A stretch of 37,251 nt of DNA from Pseudoalteromonas aurantia (GTDB lineage: Bacteria; Pseudomonadota; Gammaproteobacteria; Enterobacterales; Alteromonadaceae), in NCBI RefSeq assembly GCF_005886875.1, contig NZ_PNBY01000043.1, positions 1 through 37,251 of the forward strand. Reading direction: 5' to 3'. Below the pieces are notes generated by a model, which did not search any database, was not told the origin of the DNA, and was given only the letters and a program-made list of their open reading frames with translations. Positions 34,215 to 37,251 of the stretch are shown here, piece after piece. A program made the position numbers and the translations under genes. How positions within the stretch are numbered: position 1 is the first letter of the stretch; each line of letters begins with the position of its first letter.

Positions 34215-35846
34215 TTAAGTACTAAAATGCTGCGTGATTTTCCCTTCATCTAACTTCACCATATTCGGCGGATAAATACGGGTAAACTGCTTACTATCCA
34301 GCGCTATTGTTAATTCAATGCCCGGATGCATCAGCTCATTTACTTTAATACGGCTCGAATTTACAAGCCTTGCCAGCTTTTGCTTAACGAGTAACATATT
34401 TCGTTGATTACGCTTGTAATGCTCATTCAACTGTTGCTCATTCAGCTCTAGCTTTTTCAAAAACGCATCACGCTTAGCTGTTTTTGGTGACTTATTGGCT
34501 TTTATTTTGGCACGCGTTATTTCTATGACCTTATCAGACAAGCGTTTTTCGAACGTTTTAAACTCATCTTGCTTTTCTTTAAGTTCATGCCAATTTTGCG
34601 CAATAGATATACGTGTTTTAGTACCTGAAGGTGCACCTAATTCGCCCGTTTCAATGCGTAATGCATTCAACACATTACCACCAATCAGCTTGCCTCTTGG
34701 CTTTTCACCCTTACCAATACGAATTAAGCGGCGCGACATTAAATCACAGTGTAAAACCTGACGGTCCACTAATAAATCTTGATTAGTTTCAATATGACAA
34801 TACTGCGCATACCCAACCGATACCGTACGGGCAGCTTTTATATGGCATGAAAAGTCTTCGCCGTCAGTGCGCTTACGGCCTATCGCGCCTTGCATAATGC
34901 TGATCGCACTGGCACTTTGCAAAATAGATGACTCAACAAAACCAATCACCGTAATGTCGCCTGATGCCTTAATACGCATACCATCTTTCACATCACCACT
35001 GACAATCACACTGCCATCAAATTCAACATGGCCCGTCGTGACATCCACGCAGTCATAGCACAGCACATCATCAACGCGCATACCACGAGGTACCGCCACT
35101 GGTACACCTTTGGTATCAGCAATCAGTACATTAGGGTCCTTTGGGTGAAGTTTGGTGCCTTCCATCACTTGTAACTCAAAATTACGGCCGGGCTTCGGGT
35201 CGAGATCATCACCAAAAACGGTAAAGCCTGTCTCCCCCAATGTCGCTGGTACGCGCTTCATTAGCGGGCTACCAGGACTTACGGTAATAATGGCACCAAG
35301 GTCTCGCATATCGACCTTGCCGCCATCTTTTGTTTGTGGACTGAGTACTCTATCCTGTGCTGTCATACACAGGCGCACAAAACGTGCATCAGTGCCATCT
35401 TTGGCTCTCACACCATGGGCAACAATTTCTTCGTAAACTACGCCCGCAGGTTGCTCAAACTGCTTACCAAGAAACTGTTCTAATACATCTTGATTTATGC
35501 CTCTTTTTACTCCTGCCTCTGACAGTGCTTTAGCCGCTTTTTCTACAGACACAAGTTTACCGCCACTGGCAACAGTGATCCGCGCTTCCGCCATCATATT
35601 TGCGTCATCAACTCGAATAGCAATAGATGCATCAATTGCCCTAGCCACGGCCAAAGAGTCTTGATCGCCTACCTCTGTAGAAGAAAATAACTTACCAATA
35701 TTGGCGTGAATTATTTCACAATCTGCATGTTCAGATTGCTCTAATAACTCAACGAGCTGAGAAGCACTAGCCGGAAAGCCCGACTCTACTGGATGAGACA
35801 ACAAATAGACATAGCCTAAGTCTTCATCAAAACGAAACAACGACAT
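34215..35846 (-). CDS. FapA-family (DUF342) polymer-forming-like protein
   Basis: A 543-residue cytoplasmic protein of the FapA/DUF342 family, with a beta-helix-like central region (about 230-390: HVEFDGSVIVSGDVKDGMRI, KASGDITVIGFVESSILQSA, GGNVLNALRIETGELGAPSG) and a C-terminal coiled coil (about 405-500, rich in K, E and L). Family members have been linked to flagellar assembly and to cell-envelope processes, but no mechanism is settled. The frame is open to 35909; ATG 35846 (MSLFRFDEDLGYVYLL) matches the usual start and follows a GGGA-rich stretch. It is monocistronic, with its own terminator. It sits 265 bp from ssrA, divergent. No flagellar genes are adjacent. Confidence 0.86.
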   Translation of the reverse strand: MSLFRFDEDLGYVYLLSHPVESGFPASASQLVELLEQSEHADCEIIHANIGKLFSSTEVGDQDSLAVARAIDASIAIRVDDANMMAEARITVASGGKLVSVEKAAKALSEAGVKRGINQDVLEQFLGKQFEQPAGVVYEEIVAHGVRAKDGTDARFVRLCMTAQDRVLSPQTKDGGKVDMRDLGAIITVSPGSPLMKRVPATLGETGFTVFGDDLDPKPGRNFELQVMEGTKLHPKDPNVLIADTKGVPVAVPRGMRVDDVLCYDCVDVTTGHVEFDGSVIVSGDVKDGMRIKASGDITVIGFVESSILQSASAISIMQGAIGRKRTDGEDFSCHIKAARTVSVGYAQYCHIETNQDLLVDRQVLHCDLMSRRLIRIGKGEKPRGKLIGGNVLNALRIETGELGAPSGTKTRISIAQNWHELKEKQDEFKTFEKRLSDKVIEITRAKIKANKSPKTAKRDAFLKKLELNEQQLNEHYKRNQRNMLLVKQKLARLVNSSRIKVNELMHPGIELTIALDSKQFTRIYPPNMVKLDEGKITQHFST

Positions 35847-36052
35847 AAACTTTTTCCCAAAGTATGTGCATAGAATTCTTATTCTTATCATGCAAGGTAA
35901 CGACACCATTTGAGCACAATGGACCCATAATGTTAAGCAGTAACTGTTACGAATTGCTACAAATTATGAATGATTGTAAATGCAATTTGCGTATAACTTG
36001 CCTGTTAAATCGCCAACCAGTTCATATTAAATAAGTTATCGGCAAAAGTAGC

Positions 36053-36082
36053 TTGAGCATTAGCATTACTTTCCGCTATAAT
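36053..36082 (+). promoter_or_regulatory. Sigma70 promoter of ssrA
   Basis: -35 TTGAGC (36053-36058), 18-nt spacer, -10 TATAAT (36077-36082, perfect). The start would be near 36089, leaving a leader of about 22 nt that is removed when the tmRNA 5' end is made. Confidence 0.85.
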
Positions 36083-36111
36083 GGCCGCACTTCACTGAAT
36101 AAACATATTCA

Positions 36112-36467
36112 GGGGCTGATTAGGATTCGACAGGATTCATGAAGCCTGAGGTGCATGTCGAGGGGCGGTTGGCCTCGTAAAAAGCCGCATTTAAAGTAAT
36201 CGCAAACGACGATAACTACGCTCTAGCGGCCTAATAGCCCGCTAGCACTCCTCCAAGAAATGCTTATGGTTCTGGTTCTGGAGTGTCACCCTACATAAGA
36301 TCGCTGCGGAAACCCTGGCCGGGGTTGAAGGGCTAAAACTAAGCGGCCTCGCCTTTACTTATCGTGTACGTCCGAGATTTAAAGGTTAACCAAAAGACGA
36401 TACTAAACATGTAGGACCGAAGGTCGACGCTTTCTGGACGGGGGTTCAAATCCCCCCAGCTCCACCA
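36112..36467 (+). ncRNA. ssrA: Transfer-messenger RNA (tmRNA)
   Basis: One-piece tmRNA of 356 nt from GGGGCUGAUU to the encoded CCA. The 5' and 3' ends (GGGGCUG with CAGCUCC-ACCA) form the tRNA-like acceptor stem, and GGGGUUCAAAUCCCC gives the T arm. The tag reading frame at 36202-36234 starts at the GCA resume codon and encodes ANDDNYALAA followed by TAA and TAG; this is the E. coli tag with the glutamate changed to aspartate. Both AGGTGCATG near the 5' end and the GGTTGGCCTCGTAAAAAGC element match the E. coli RNA. With SmpB it rescues stalled ribosomes and tags the nascent chain for ClpXP/ClpAP. It is followed by an intrinsic terminator. Confidence 0.98.
36202..36234 (+). other. tmRNA proteolysis-tag reading frame
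   Basis: Ten codons GCA to GCC encode ANDDNYALAA, then TAA (36232-36234) and a second stop TAG. The C-terminal ALAA carries the ClpX/ClpA signal. Confidence 0.97.
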
Positions 36468-36486
36468 CTTTAAAGTGTTATAATAA

Positions 36487-36521
36487 AGCCTGTTAAAGAA
36501 CAATCTTTAACAGGCTTTTTT
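36487..36521 (+). terminator. Intrinsic terminator of ssrA
   Basis: AGCCTGTTAAAGA (36487-36499) and TCTTTAACAGGCT (36504-36516) form a perfect 13-bp stem with a 4-nt loop, followed by T6. Confidence 0.96.
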
Positions 36522-36666
36522 GTATCCAAATATCAATGTCCACATCTTGACCACATTACTTTTTAAAGACACAAAACCAACAGAAAATACGAGTTTTCAA
36601 ATTAGACTCTAGTATTCCGCTCTCCTCTATTAAATCCAAGGCGCTCGACATCAAGCAACCTAAAAA

Positions 36667-37161
36667 TTAAGCCAGTAATTTTTCACACTGCTTGTAATTA
36701 GCCCGCCGTTTTATTTCTAGGCTCGCACAATAATTATCAAGCTTTTGCGGCCGCCCTACTGCGCCGTGAAATACGGTGGTAAATTGCGTGGTGAGTTTTT
36801 GCCAGTTCTCTGGGGCGATGTTGAGTCTGTCTAGAATTGGTGAATTGATTAGGCTTATAGCGCCTCGCTTATCTGCCCGCATACATCGGCCGGTTAGCTC
36901 TACCAGTTCTAAATAGGACTTTAATTCAAAGGGTAAACCTTTGGGCATGTGCTTTCGGGGGCTACCTGCAAACCGTGCCAATTGTTTAGGTTGCTTGCCT
37001 TCTTTGGCATATTCACAGCGTGTTTTAGCGCTCGTGTAGTCTGAGGTTTCGGGTGTATTAGCCATTTTGGCTCTAATTGGGTTTAAATCAACATACGCCA
37101 TACAAGCTGCCAATGCCGCTTCATCAAGTAAAGCTTGTGATTTAAAACGGCCTTCCCACAA
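36667..37161 (-). pseudogene. Truncated REP-associated (Y1) transposase
   Basis: The remaining 164 residues are the C-terminal half of a Y1-type transposase of the kind widely found in Shewanella and Pseudoalteromonas (WEGRFKSQALLDEAALAACM, AYVDLNPIRAKM). The expected full length is about 320 residues. The tyrosine in AYVDLNP is probably the catalytic one and is present, but the N-terminal HUH part is missing: going upstream from TTG 37161, the frame meets a TAA at 37176-37178 and an AT-rich palindrome (37160-37180). The window continues only to 37251, and that part holds a REP-like palindrome cluster rather than the missing half. It is probably a remnant and inactive unless supplied in trans. 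Confidence 0.85.
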
Positions 37162-37190
37162 ATTAATAAGGAATTAATTTGAATACCGTT

Positions 37191-37240
37191 AGGCAGCCCG
37201 AAGGGTGAGCGCCATGGATGGCTGCGAATAAAATCTGCCT
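37191..37240. repeat. REP-like palindrome cluster next to the transposase remnant
   Basis: Nested inverted repeats: AGGCAG (37191-37196) with CTGCCT (37235-37240), GCAGCC (37193-37198) with GGCTGC (37220-37225), hairpins CCC-GAA-GGG (37197-37205) and GCCAT-GG-ATGGC (37211-37222). The outer and inner pairings compete. Such imperfect palindromes are the expected partners of REP-associated tyrosine transposases. The element may continue past the window end. Confidence 0.6.
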
Positions 37241-37251
37241 GTACAGTTATC

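Noticed and set aside
35849..35909. Upstream extension of the FapA-like gene
   Set aside because: The added residues are unlike the family and the ATG at 35846 matches the usual N-terminus.
36440..36666. Integration site or genomic island at the 3' end of ssrA
   Set aside because: No integrase gene and no second copy of the tmRNA 3' end is found in the window; the RNA is directly followed by its own terminator.

Overview
The window looks like chromosomal DNA of a marine gammaproteobacterium of the Alteromonadales, most likely Pseudoalteromonas or a close relative. This rests on protein-level recognition: a sodium-motor type MotY, a type II (long) IlvC, FabB, MnmC, RNase T, the smpB / ratA-rnfH / bamE neighbourhood, an edd-eda-gap operon, a single-piece gammaproteobacterial tmRNA, several TonB receptors and a moderately AT-rich sequence. 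No rRNA or tRNA gene, prophage, CRISPR array or integrase was seen. It is mostly core genome with a few accessory-looking pieces.

Layout, left to right. 1-5.2 kb: a periplasmic solute-binding protein, a RIO1-type kinase, the proline/Na+ symporter putP and an EAL-like/HDOD signalling protein. 5.3-7.7 kb: a copper TonB receptor of the OprC/NosA type with all four known copper-ligand positions, then a small DUF3820 protein. 7.7-14.4 kb, minus strand: a lipoprotein with a cadherin-like and a DUF4856 domain, an imelysin-family lipoprotein, a TonB receptor and a sterol-desaturase-like membrane protein. Two intrinsic terminators lie inside this run, which suggests stepwise read-through. 14.7-18 kb: an orphan OmpR-type regulator lacking the phosphoacceptor Asp, then divergent ilvY/ilvC. 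18-22.5 kb: a chemoreceptor, a TPR/transglutaminase-like lipoprotein overlapping an M28 peptidase, and a GIY-YIG protein. 22.6-25.7 kb: bamE, rnfH, ratA, smpB, fabB. 25.9-29.7 kb: mnmC, motY, rnt. 29.9-33.4 kb: the Entner-Doudoroff operon edd-eda-gap. 33.4-34.2 kb: the only gene-free stretch over 300 bp. It holds the edd promoter with two identical 14-bp operators, a hairpin-bearing leader, a small decayed-looking reading frame and three copies of a roughly 117-bp repeat. 34.2-35.8 kb: a FapA/DUF342 protein. 36.1-36.5 kb: ssrA. 36.7 kb to the end: a truncated REP-associated tyrosine transposase beside a REP-like palindrome cluster.

How the parts fit. Both halves of trans-translation (smpB and ssrA) are present about 12 kb apart. 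Entner-Doudoroff glycolysis is encoded as one operon with a clear two-operator promoter. Metal uptake appears twice: copper by the OprC-type receptor with an FNR-like box upstream, and an uncharacterised, probably metal-related imelysin/DUF4856/TonB operon. That operon is the best candidate for an under-described system here. Convergent gene pairs are usually separated by strong bidirectional hairpin terminators.
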